Below, one piece after another: positions 8,568 to 16,784 of a stretch of 64,000 nucleotides of DNA (within the stretch, counting starts at the first letter, position 1; every line of letters begins with the position of its first letter). The notes under the pieces are model-generated. The model ran no database searches. It was given only the letters and a program-made list of their open reading frames with translations, and was not told the DNA's origin. The translations under genes and the position numbers were made by a program. Where the stretch lies: contig DCGX01000034.1 of NCBI GenBank assembly GCA_002315505.1, positions 1 through 64,000 of the forward strand, given 5' to 3'. The stretch is from Ruminococcaceae bacterium UBA1767 (lineage in GTDB: Bacteria > Bacillota > Clostridia > Oscillospirales > Acutalibacteraceae).

Positions 8568-9592
8568 AACGAAAAAATAATGTAATTGAATTTGAAAACT
8601 TGCCGTCGATAATCAGCTGGTCGTCTGTTGTTGGTACAACTGAAGGGAATGGACCGCTCGGCAACGGATTCGATATGGTTGTCGGTGATGATATGTGCGG
8701 CAAGGAAACGTGGGAGGAAGCTGAGTGCTTTTTGCAGAAAACATCAATCGGCATTCTTCTTGATAAGTCAAAGCAAAGTGACACTGATATTGACGGAATT
8801 TATGCAGGCGATTTGCTAAATCAATGTATGGGCAGCGGCTTCGGTATAAGAGGGTATAATATTCCCTTTTGCGGAATTTACGGTGCTTGTTCAACATCGG
8901 TTCTGTCGATGATTCAGGCATCAATTTCGGTTGACAGCGGAGCGATGAAAAAGGCGATTTCATCAACATCCTCACATTTTTGCTCAGCAGAAAAGCAGTT
9001 TAGGTTTCCGCTTGAATACGGGGGACAGCGACCGCCGACAGCGCAGAGAACGGTTACGGGCGCAGGCTCGGCATTGATTTCTTTTGAAAGCGAGAAGCTT
9101 TGCCCGAAAATAAAAAAAGCAATTATCGGGAAGATAACGGACAAGGGTGTTGCAGATGCGAATAATATGGGAGCCGCAATGGCACCTGCCGCAAGCAGAA
9201 CAATATCGGATTTTCTGAATGACACCAACACCCGACCTGAGGATTATGACCTGATACTCACAGGTGACCTCGGAAAGGTCGGTACAAGTCTTTTATATGA
9301 GCTGATGAAGAAAGAATATAACATCGATATTAGTGCCGTACACAACGACACAGGGCTTATGATGTACTATCTTGATGAGCAGGATGTTCACGCAGGCGGA
9401 AGCGGATGTGGATGCTGTGGAAGTATTCTCTGTTCAAAAATACTAAATGAACTTAACACAGGCAAATTAAACAATGTACTTGTTGTTGCAACGGGTGCAT
9501 TGCTCTCGACGGTTTCACCATTTCAAGGAGAGAGCATACCCGGAATTGCCCACGGAATTCTTTTAACAAGCGGAAGGGGACAATATGAATAA
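8564..9592 (+). CDS. spoVAD: stage V sporulation protein AD
   Basis: A 342-residue thiolase-fold protein of the usual SpoVAD length. It begins with the family segment SWSSVVGTTEGNGPLG and includes GIYGACSTS at the thiolase nucleophile position and HNDTGLMMYYLDEQDVHAGGSGCGC-type sequence near the C-terminus. SpoVAD binds dipicolinic acid and is part of the SpoVA uptake and release complex in the spore membrane. It is translationally coupled to spoVAC (4-base overlap). A small gene starts inside its last codons, at the position where spoVAE is normally found. Confidence 0.94.
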   Translation: MKRKNNVIEFENLPSIISWSSVVGTTEGNGPLGNGFDMVVGDDMCGKETWEEAECFLQKTSIGILLDKSKQSDTDIDGIYAGDLLNQCMGSGFGIRGYNIPFCGIYGACSTSVLSMIQASISVDSGAMKKAISSTSSHFCSAEKQFRFPLEYGGQRPPTAQRTVTGAGSALISFESEKLCPKIKKAIIGKITDKGVADANNMGAAMAPAASRTISDFLNDTNTRPEDYDLILTGDLGKVGTSLLYELMKKEYNIDISAVHNDTGLMMYYLDEQDVHAGGSGCGCCGSILCSKILNELNTGKLNNVLVVATGALLSTVSPFQGESIPGIAHGILLTSGRGQYE

Positions 9593-9740
9593 AAGTAACT
9601 GTAAAGTCATCGCTTCAGCATTGCTGAAAACAATAAGATGTGAAATTTTCATTGATTCATTGTCTAAGACCGTCAAGGTCATTTTCTCTGTGCTTTTGTG
9701 GATTTGTCTTGCTTTGAAAATATTGAAGGTCTGTAAATAA
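9585..9740 (+). CDS. 51-residue small membrane protein coupled to spoVAD
   Basis: An open frame of 51 codons overlaps the spoVAD stop by 8 bases. A near-perfect ribosome site (AAGGGGA at 9575-9581) sits four bases before its ATG, inside the last spoVAD codons. The peptide has a basic, polar N-half with two Cys and one hydrophobic C-terminal helix of about 17 residues (VIFSVLLWICLALKIL) ending KVCK. I do not recognise a family. Position and overlap suggest a third SpoVA-operon member expressed in the forespore; it is not SpoVAE, which is about 116 residues with several helices. The frame and ribosome site are seen; function is inferred. Confidence 0.6.
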   Translation: MNKSNCKVIASALLKTIRCEIFIDSLSKTVKVIFSVLLWICLALKILKVCK

Positions 9741-9806
9741 AACTAATATTAAAAGCAATGATACTGTAAATGAAAACTGTATTATTGTAAACAATTAAAA
9801 ATCTTT

Positions 9807-9835
9807 TTGACAAATTCTTCTGTTTTTAGTATCAT
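9807..9835 (+). promoter_or_regulatory. promoter of the five-gene hydrolase operon
   Basis: TTGACA (9807-9812), a 17-base spacer and TATCAT (9830-9835) lie ~65 bases before the lipase start. The stretch from 9741 to here is A/T rich and holds nothing else I can support. Confidence 0.72.
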
Positions 9836-9902
9836 TATGTAAGTGGATTATGACAATCGTTTTTCGGTGTTATTTCACAATAAAAAGACAGGAGAATTTG
9901 CT

Positions 9903-11060
9903 ATGGTTTCTAAGATTATTGCCTTGATTATGTCAATTGTAATGTTCCTTTTCCCGACGGTTAATTATCCGAAGGCTGATATTGACCAATCGAAATGGAA
10001 TACAAATTATACGAATGTTTTTGTTCATGGCTTAGGCGGATGGGGCTCATATGATGCTTCAAATAAGGTTATGCCGTACTGGGGTATGATGGGCGGAGAT
10101 TTGATGGAATATCTTAACGCACGTGGATTTAATTGTGCCGCCGCTTCAGTTAATCCAAGCTCAAGTGCATGGGACAGAGCCTGCGAATTGTATGCGCAGA
10201 TTACCGGAACAGTTGTTGACTACGGCAAGGAGCATTCTGAAAGATGTAATCACGAAAGATACGGAGAGGATTATACGGGCAGAGCACTTATAGACAGCTT
10301 TGACAGCGAGAATAAAATCAATCTTTTCGGTCATTCTTTCGGCGGAGCAACAATTCTTATGTTCCTTGATATTCTCGAGGACGGCAGTGATGCCGAAAAA
10401 GCAGTGACCCCCGAAAATGAGCTTTCACCATTCTTTATGGGAGGAAAGGGCGATTATGTTTACAGTATTACTGCGCTTGCCGCTCCGATGAACGGAACAA
10501 CTGCGCTTGAGGTTGCCGAAGAGGTAAGGAATGACCCGAGTGCTACTCTTCGTGAGGACGCGGTTGTTATGCTGCTCACAGAGCTTGCATTCCCTGATAG
10601 AGGACAAGATGCTAAGGACACAGCAGGCTATGATATGTACATTGACTCTGCTGCCGAAATGCTCAAGGATATTGAAACTCAGAAGGATGTTTATTATTTC
10701 TCACTTCCGTGCTGTGCAACTGAAAATATCAATGGTAACGAAGTACCGAAAGATGATTTGATTGAATTTGTCTATGCTCCTGCCTGCAACAGAATGTGCA
10801 ATTATACAGGATACACAGCAGGCGGATATTATGTTGATGAGTCGTGGCAGGCAAACGACAGCCTTGTAAATGTAAAGTCTGCGATTGCACCGTTTAATGC
10901 TCCGCAAAAAGCTATTGACGTTAACGATATCGAGCCGGGTATATGGAACGTATATCCGACATACGAGGGCGATCATATGTCGTTAATGGGAGATATGACA
11001 AAGGTAAATTATGTTCGTGAACTTTATGTTGATATGCTTTGTCTGATAAATGAGCAGTAA
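9903..11060 (+). CDS. secreted lipase, staphylococcal/Geobacillus-type (family I.5/I.6-like)
   Basis: A 385-residue exported alpha/beta hydrolase. The oxyanion region VHGLGGWG is near residue 39, the nucleophile elbow GHSFGG has Ser145, and His358 in GDHMS is the likely catalytic base. The DYGKEHSERCNHERYGEDYTG region and the YWG segment match the staphylococcal and L1 lipase group, which hydrolyses triglycerides and short-chain esters. The start at 9903 is chosen for the AGGAGAATT site and the signal peptide that begins there; the longer frame from 9843 has no ribosome site. It is the first gene of a five-gene operon ending at the terminator at 16565. Confidence 0.85.
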   Translation: MVSKIIALIMSIVMFLFPTVNYPKADIDQSKWNTNYTNVFVHGLGGWGSYDASNKVMPYWGMMGGDLMEYLNARGFNCAAASVNPSSSAWDRACELYAQITGTVVDYGKEHSERCNHERYGEDYTGRALIDSFDSENKINLFGHSFGGATILMFLDILEDGSDAEKAVTPENELSPFFMGGKGDYVYSITALAAPMNGTTALEVAEEVRNDPSATLREDAVVMLLTELAFPDRGQDAKDTAGYDMYIDSAAEMLKDIETQKDVYYFSLPCCATENINGNEVPKDDLIEFVYAPACNRMCNYTGYTAGGYYVDESWQANDSLVNVKSAIAPFNAPQKAIDVNDIEPGIWNVYPTYEGDHMSLMGDMTKVNYVRELYVDMLCLINEQ

Positions 11061-11110
11061 TTTTGCAGTATTATTAAAAAGAAAATATAATTGATTTTAA
11101 TGGTGATGTT

Positions 11111-13033
11111 ATGAAAAAACTGCTTTGCGGAATTTTATCTGTTCTGATGATAATTTCTTCTTGCGGAGCTTTTGTGAATGCAAAGGAAAATGCAGAATTT
11201 AATTATGAAATTGAATATGAAAGCGGATGTGAAAATGCTGTTGCAACTGTGAAAAAGGTCTTTTCTTCAAAATTCGGGATTGATTTTTCGGATTTCACTG
11301 AAAATCCCAACGCTATCATTTTCAGCATTGACGGAAATGAAAGCGACTGGAGTGTTGATTTCGATGAGGCGAGCGGAGATGTTATCCTCACCGGTGGAAG
11401 CGAAATTGCACTGAAATATGCGGTCGAAAAATTTCTTGAAATTGTTCTTATGACGAGCAAGGCAACGCCGTGTTTTTCATCGGTGCTTGATTATTCATAC
11501 TGTGCCGAAAAGGGCGGAACGGATAATTCGGAATTGCTTGAATATTGCGGTGACAATGCAAAGCTCGAGCCGTCATATTCCGACGGAATTCTGATGACTC
11601 CCGAATGGGTTGATTCGCTTGTTATGGTTGAGCTTCGTCCCGAGATGGCTTCAATCGGAGGAACCTTGCCCGAATGCGAAAAGCTGATTGATTTTTACGC
11701 GTCTGTCGGTGTAAACGGAATCTGGCTTCCGCCGATTTATGACCGTGGTGATTACGGCAACGGCTACAGTAATTACGGAATTAATACGCTTGAGCCTGCG
11801 ATTACGGGAACAAGCGATTATGATGAGGGCTGGAAACGGGTAAAGGCTTTTATTGATTATGCTCATTCAAAGGGAATTTATATTTTCTTTGATATAGTTA
11901 CATGGGGAACAGTTTATGATTCACCGCTTACATTTGAGCACCCCGATTGGTTTGACGGCGAGGATTGGGGTAATGCGAAATTTAATTGGGATAATAATGA
12001 ACTGAGAGAATGGTTTGTGAAAACCGCTGTTGAGAATATTTTGAAAACAGGCGCAGACGGATACAGATGCGATTGTGAGCCGAATTATACAGGCTATGAT
12101 ATATACGGCGAAATCCGTCAGACATTAAAAGAGAATGGCAAAAATATTATAATCATCTGTGAGGATACAGGCTCACGAAAGGGTGTTTATGATTTTGAGC
12201 AGGACGGAGTTTTTGATTACTCATTTACCGACAGAGGCACAGTATATTCCAATCCGCTCAATTTCTTCGGTGATGGATATGTCAATATAGTCGATTCAGC
12301 GAAAAAAGGTAAGGCAATCGGCTATAAAAAGTGGCAGAGCAATGCACTTAAGAGAGGAAAGTCGAAGTATTACGTCAACTGCATCACGAATCACGATTAT
12401 CAGAAGCGTGATGTCTGCGGCAGCGAGATTAACATCGGATATTCCGCAATTCTTGCACCGTATATTCCGCTTTGGTATATGGGTGATGAGTTCAATACTT
12501 CCGCTCCCGACGGAGTGCAGTATTTTAATTACATTGACTATGACGAGGCGAAGGATGCTGATAACGCACTTTTCCTTGAAAGTGTAAAAAAGATGATTAA
12601 TGTCCATCGCACATACAGTGATATTTTCGAATACTGGCCGACAAATCACAGAAACAGCAACATATGCAAGGTTGAAACAACTGACCTCGGCTCGTTGCAG
12701 AGCTATGCGAGATATGCTGACAACAAGGCTGTGGTTGTTGTTGCGAATAATGATGAAAACTCCTGTGGCGGTACAGTGAAAATTCCGTTTAATAAGTGTA
12801 ATATTTCGGGATATAAAACGTATAAAATCACAGATTTGTCGACAGGAAAAACTATTTTTGAAGGCAGTAAAAAGGAAGTTGAAGAATTTTCAACATATGT
12901 CGGATATGACCGTATCGGTATGTATCTTGTTGAGGGAACGGGGAATAATAATCTTTTTCGGCTTGATTTTAAAAAAATTTCGGATAATGTCTTGACTTTT
13001 TTCCTTAATTGCTTCACAATACTAAGAAAATAA
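11111..13033 (+). CDS. secreted GH13-like alpha-amylase-family glycosidase
   Basis: A 640-residue protein with a signal peptide (first ~25 residues). Residues ~30-125 form an N-terminal alpha/beta domain like those preceding some glycosidase barrels. From ~155 there is a GH13 (beta/alpha)8 barrel. Strand-4 motif YRCDCEP carries the likely nucleophile D321, strand-5 IICEDTG the acid/base E351, and strand-7 ITNHD the transition-state stabiliser D429, so the catalytic triad is intact. A C-terminal beta domain (~530-610) follows, and the protein ends with a hydrophobic stretch near residues 617-637 that may attach it to the membrane. Subfamily and substrate (starch-like alpha-glucan or another alpha-glucoside) are not determined. 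Confidence 0.82.
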   Translation: MKKLLCGILSVLMIISSCGAFVNAKENAEFNYEIEYESGCENAVATVKKVFSSKFGIDFSDFTENPNAIIFSIDGNESDWSVDFDEASGDVILTGGSEIALKYAVEKFLEIVLMTSKATPCFSSVLDYSYCAEKGGTDNSELLEYCGDNAKLEPSYSDGILMTPEWVDSLVMVELRPEMASIGGTLPECEKLIDFYASVGVNGIWLPPIYDRGDYGNGYSNYGINTLEPAITGTSDYDEGWKRVKAFIDYAHSKGIYIFFDIVTWGTVYDSPLTFEHPDWFDGEDWGNAKFNWDNNELREWFVKTAVENILKTGADGYRCDCEPNYTGYDIYGEIRQTLKENGKNIIIICEDTGSRKGVYDFEQDGVFDYSFTDRGTVYSNPLNFFGDGYVNIVDSAKKGKAIGYKKWQSNALKRGKSKYYVNCITNHDYQKRDVCGSEINIGYSAILAPYIPLWYMGDEFNTSAPDGVQYFNYIDYDEAKDADNALFLESVKKMINVHRTYSDIFEYWPTNHRNSNICKVETTDLGSLQSYARYADNKAVVVVANNDENSCGGTVKIPFNKCNISGYKTYKITDLSTGKTIFEGSKKEVEEFSTYVGYDRIGMYLVEGTGNNNLFRLDFKKISDNVLTFFLNCFTILRK

Positions 13034-13050
13034 AAATGAGGTGTAATGTT

Positions 13051-13950
13051 ATGAAAAAAATTATTTCGATTCTTCTTGTGTCAATAATTCTTTTTGGTAC
13101 TTTCTCCGGCTTGTCTTTTGCGGCAGACAGTACAAAGATTATTGAGAAAAACGGCGTATATCAGATTGGTGATCTTGCAAAACCGGGCGACGGCTTTGTA
13201 GTGCTTTTCCCGAATGATTTGCAGACTTCAAATAAAACCTATCCTGTTGCCGTGTGGGCAAACGGAACAAAATGTTCTCCGTCTTTATATACGAGCTTGC
13301 TTATCGCAGTTGCCAAGGAAGGCTATATTGTAGTGGCTTGCGGTGACACAATGGCAAAAGACGGAAAGTCACAGAGCAAGGAAATTGATTATATTTTTGC
13401 CGAAAACGCAAACAAGAACAGTGTCTTTTATCAAAAGGTTGATACAAGTCGTGTTGGTGCATTCGGTCAGTCACAGGGCGGAGCAAGCTGTGTGAATTGT
13501 GCAAATTCAGACAGCAGAGTCGGTGCAATTGTATCTATCGCAGGTGCAAGCACAGCTGAAGAAGCATCGTTGTTGACAGTTCCTACACTTTTCTTAACAG
13601 GAACAAGCGACTATATTGTACTCGCTTCATCATGGGTTGAGCCGTCTTTTGAGGCTTGTAATGCTCCTTGCGCTTATGCATCACTCAAAAACGGTGTACA
13701 TACTTCTTTCCTTCTCTGCCCGCAGACATATGCAGACTACACAGTTAAGTGGTTCAATGCGTGGCTTTATGAGGATGGCAGCAAGTCAGCCTTCAAATAC
13801 GGCGGAGAGCTTGATAAGGATTCAAACTGGACAGATTTCAGAGCAAAGAATTATAACTGCAATGTAGGTATTCATTATGTTGATGCAACATTCAATTTCT
13901 TTGTAAATATGTTTTCAAAGATTTTCAGTCTTTTTACAATGCAGTTTTAA
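13051..13950 (+). CDS. secreted alpha/beta hydrolase, cutinase/PETase-like fold
   Basis: A 299-residue exported enzyme with a cleavable signal peptide ending near SFAAD. The nucleophile elbow GQSQGG places Ser141, the oxyanion region is around VAVWANGTK, LFLTGTSDYIV probably carries the catalytic Asp, and NGVHTSF the His. The order matches polyester/cutinase-like and dienelactone-hydrolase-like esterases. The start at 13051 is set by GAGGTGT and the signal peptide; the longer frame from 13009 overlaps the previous gene. It is the third operon gene, 17 bases after the amylase-like gene. A role in removing ester-linked groups from plant or host glycans fits the context but is inferred. Confidence 0.8.
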   Translation: MKKIISILLVSIILFGTFSGLSFAADSTKIIEKNGVYQIGDLAKPGDGFVVLFPNDLQTSNKTYPVAVWANGTKCSPSLYTSLLIAVAKEGYIVVACGDTMAKDGKSQSKEIDYIFAENANKNSVFYQKVDTSRVGAFGQSQGGASCVNCANSDSRVGAIVSIAGASTAEEASLLTVPTLFLTGTSDYIVLASSWVEPSFEACNAPCAYASLKNGVHTSFLLCPQTYADYTVKWFNAWLYEDGSKSAFKYGGELDKDSNWTDFRAKNYNCNVGIHYVDATFNFFVNMFSKIFSLFTMQF

Positions 13951-13979
13951 CTTAAACGAAAATATTCGGAGTTGATAAT

Positions 13980-16175
13980 ATGACAAGCAAAGATATGTTC
14001 GGAACGGCAAAATGGTGTGGCTTTGACGAAAAATGCGAGTCGCCGTATGTTCGCAGGAATTTTACGGTTGAAAAAAAAGAAAAAGCGGAGATTTTAATCT
14101 GCGGACTTGGATTTTTTGAGCTGTACATTAACTCAAAAAAAGTAAGCGATGACCTTTTGGTTCCTGCCTATACTCAGTATAATGACAGGGATTTGGCACC
14201 GCATTATGACCTTTTCGGCAGAATGGGACATCATACATTTGTTATGAAATATGATGTGACGGATTATATTCATGAAGGTGAAAATGCAATTGCCATACGC
14301 CTCGGAAAAGGCTGGTATGACTGGAACGAGCACTATTTGTCATATGGTAAAATGAAGCTGTGCTTTGACCTTAAAATAGGTGATGAGCATATAGCTTCTG
14401 ACGAAAAGCTGAAATATAAACAGAGTGAAATAATCTATTCAAACATTTATCGTGGTGAGAGAATTGATGCTTCACTTATGATTGATAATTTTGCCTCAGT
14501 TGATTGCGATGATTCTGACTGGGATAATGTAAAGATTATCGATGCACCCGACACGGATTTTCAGATTCAGACAGCTCCGGCGGATAAAATTATTCGCAAA
14601 ATTAAACCGAAGTTTATAAGAGATAACGGCAGGTACAGTATTTACGATGTTACCGAGGCAATTTCGGGCACACTTACTGTAAAAAGTCTTGAGGATAATG
14701 CAGAAATTACCGTAAGGTTTGCTGACGCACTTACTGAGAATGGTGAGCTTGATTTTCATCCGACAGGCGGTAAAATTCAGCAGGATATTTTCAAAATTAC
14801 AAAAGCAGGCGAAAGCTACTGTGCGAAATTCTGCTGGCACGCATATCGCTACATTGAAATATCGGACAATGCTGAAATTGTCTGTGCAAATGTAATTCAT
14901 TCAGATTGCAAAGTCACATCGGATTTTGTGTGTGATAATGAGGTGCTCAACTGGCTTTACAGAGCGTACATAAGAACTCAGCTTGATAATATGCATTGTT
15001 CGATTCCGTCGGATTGTCCGCATATTGAAAGACATGGCTACACCGGTGACGGTCAGCTTTGTGCGCCTGCGGTTATGGAATTGCTTGATGCAAAGGAATT
15101 CTATAAAAAGTGGATTCAGGACATTGCCGATTGTCAGGAAAAGGATACAGGTCACGTTCAGCACACAGCTCCGTTTGTAAGTGCAGGCGGTGGCCCTGCA
15201 GGCTGGGGCGGAGCAATCATAAATGTTCCGTACTACTACTACAAAAATTACGGCGAAGCAGACGTATTGAATCAGTATTTTGACAATATGCTGAAATACG
15301 TCGATTATATGGTGTCACGAAGTGAAAACGGACTTGTCTGGAAGGAAGAAAAAGACTGGTGCCTCGGCGATTGGTGTTCACCAACAGAGTATCTTTTGCC
15401 TGAGCCGCATCTGAAGTCTCGTGTTCAGATTCCCGAAACCTATGTAAATACAGCCTTGTTTGTAAAGCAGATGGAAAATCTTAAGGAAATAGCATCTGTT
15501 ATCGGCAAAGAGGATAAGGTCAGCTACCTTGATGAGCTGATTGAGCAATCAAAGAAAATGCTCACTGTTGCATACTATTCGCCTATGACAAAGGATTACT
15601 GCGGTAATGTGCAGGGTGCAAACGGTTTTGCCTGTGATATCGGACTCGGCGGTGAAGATACAATCAAGAGTACCTGTGAAAAATATGAGAAACGAGGAAT
15701 GTTTGACACAGGAATTTTTGCAACAGATATTATTCCGAGAATTTTGTTTGAAAACGGATACGAGCAGACCGCATTTGACCTTCTTTCTTCAAGAGGAAAT
15801 ATTTCCTTCGGCTATATGATGGAGCACGGCGCTTCAACAATATGGGAGGACTGGCATCCCGAGCGTTCACTTAATCATCCGATGTTCGGTGCTTGCACAA
15901 GATATCTTTTTGATTATATTCTCGGCATCAGACAGACTGAAAACAGCAAGGCATATGAAGAAGTTGTTATCAATCCGAAACTCGTAAAGGGACTCGAAGA
16001 GGCTCAGGGATATATCACAACCGTGCAGGGAGTGATTAAGGTTAAATATGATATTTGGCAGGGTAAAGTCGGATTTAGTATTACAATTCCCGAAACCACA
16101 AGTGCTGTGTTCAGATATAAGGACAATGAAATTAAGCTGTCATCGGGCGAAAATAATTTTGAATTAGAATTATAA
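13980..16175 (+). CDS. GH78-family alpha-L-rhamnosidase-like enzyme, second paralogue
   Basis: A 731-residue enzyme without signal peptide, colinear along its whole length with the enzyme at 4707-6881. The N-terminal beta-sandwich carries FELYINSKKVSDDLLVPAY. The barrel has PSDCPHIERHGYTGDGQ, with the D-x4-E pair kept but Arg replaced by Ile between them, and STIWEDW with the later conserved Glu. Being cytoplasmic, it would act on imported rhamnosides, unlike the three secreted operon partners before it. GGAG precedes the ATG and a VOC-family gene follows 13 bases later. The relation to the other copy suggests an old duplication with divergence. Confidence 0.85.
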   Translation: MTSKDMFGTAKWCGFDEKCESPYVRRNFTVEKKEKAEILICGLGFFELYINSKKVSDDLLVPAYTQYNDRDLAPHYDLFGRMGHHTFVMKYDVTDYIHEGENAIAIRLGKGWYDWNEHYLSYGKMKLCFDLKIGDEHIASDEKLKYKQSEIIYSNIYRGERIDASLMIDNFASVDCDDSDWDNVKIIDAPDTDFQIQTAPADKIIRKIKPKFIRDNGRYSIYDVTEAISGTLTVKSLEDNAEITVRFADALTENGELDFHPTGGKIQQDIFKITKAGESYCAKFCWHAYRYIEISDNAEIVCANVIHSDCKVTSDFVCDNEVLNWLYRAYIRTQLDNMHCSIPSDCPHIERHGYTGDGQLCAPAVMELLDAKEFYKKWIQDIADCQEKDTGHVQHTAPFVSAGGGPAGWGGAIINVPYYYYKNYGEADVLNQYFDNMLKYVDYMVSRSENGLVWKEEKDWCLGDWCSPTEYLLPEPHLKSRVQIPETYVNTALFVKQMENLKEIASVIGKEDKVSYLDELIEQSKKMLTVAYYSPMTKDYCGNVQGANGFACDIGLGGEDTIKSTCEKYEKRGMFDTGIFATDIIPRILFENGYEQTAFDLLSSRGNISFGYMMEHGASTIWEDWHPERSLNHPMFGACTRYLFDYILGIRQTENSKAYEEVVINPKLVKGLEEAQGYITTVQGVIKVKYDIWQGKVGFSITIPETTSAVFRYKDNEIKLSSGENNFELEL

Positions 16176-16188
16176 GCATGGTGGTTTT

Positions 16189-16554
16189 ATGCAATTCAAA
16201 AGCACACTGATAGTTGTAAAAGATATTCAGAAATCAAAAAAATATTACGAGGATTTGTTCGGTATAAAAATGCTCGTTGACTATGACGGCAATATGCTTC
16301 TCGAGAACGGAATTTCACTGCAGGAGGAGAAATACTGGAAGAAATTTTTGGGCAGAGATGTCACCTATAAAAATAATTCCTCTGAGCTTTATTTTGAAGA
16401 GAAGAATATCGAGTCTTTTGTTGAAAAACTCGAAAAATTTTATCCCGATACAGAGTATGTCAACAGACTTATGACACACAGCTGGGGACAAAAGGTCGTA
16501 CGATTTTATGACCCTGACGGCAATTTAATAGAAGTCGGAACTCCGATTGAATAA
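16189..16554 (+). CDS. VOC-superfamily (glyoxalase/bleomycin-resistance-like) protein
   Basis: A 121-residue protein with the two beta-alpha-beta-beta-beta modules of the vicinal oxygen chelate fold: FKSTLIVVKDIQKSKKYYED begins the first, and VVRFYDPDGNLIEVG ends the second with the usual metal-ligand Glu. Families with this fold include glyoxalase I, dioxygenases and drug-binding proteins; nothing here decides between them. It is the last gene of the hydrolase operon, 13 bases after the GH78 gene and 10 bases before a terminator. Confidence 0.8.
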   Translation: MQFKSTLIVVKDIQKSKKYYEDLFGIKMLVDYDGNMLLENGISLQEEKYWKKFLGRDVTYKNNSSELYFEEKNIESFVEKLEKFYPDTEYVNRLMTHSWGQKVVRFYDPDGNLIEVGTPIE

Positions 16555-16564
16555 AATAAACAGA

Positions 16565-16604
16565 AACTCCCTGAATCACAATGGTGAAACAGGGAGTTGT
16601 TTTT
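16565..16604 (+). terminator. terminator of the hydrolase operon
   Basis: A perfect 9-bp stem (16565-16573 with 16590-16598) is followed by a run of five T residues. Confidence 0.88.
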
Positions 16605-16719
16605 ATGATAATGTACTGTAAGCTTCCGCAAGAAGAATAGTTCGCTCAGCATCAAGATAAGGCTTGACACATTCGTGATAAGTGCTTTGTTCCTTTTGTA
16701 CCTTTTTTGATTTCAATTT
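16603..16719 (-). pseudogene. possible gene remnant, 38 open codons without a start
   Basis: On the minus strand an open stretch between two stops reads like protein (it ends VKPYLDAERTILLAEAYSTLS) but has no start codon or ribosome site. It lies just downstream of the TPR gene. It may be the decayed 3' end of a gene, or chance. The rest of this gap (16720-16784) shows nothing I can support. Confidence 0.3.
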
Positions 16720-16784
16720 TCAAAGTATTTTTTCTTCCTTCAGCTTTGATAATTCATTTTGAATGTGCGATAACGACAGTAGTT

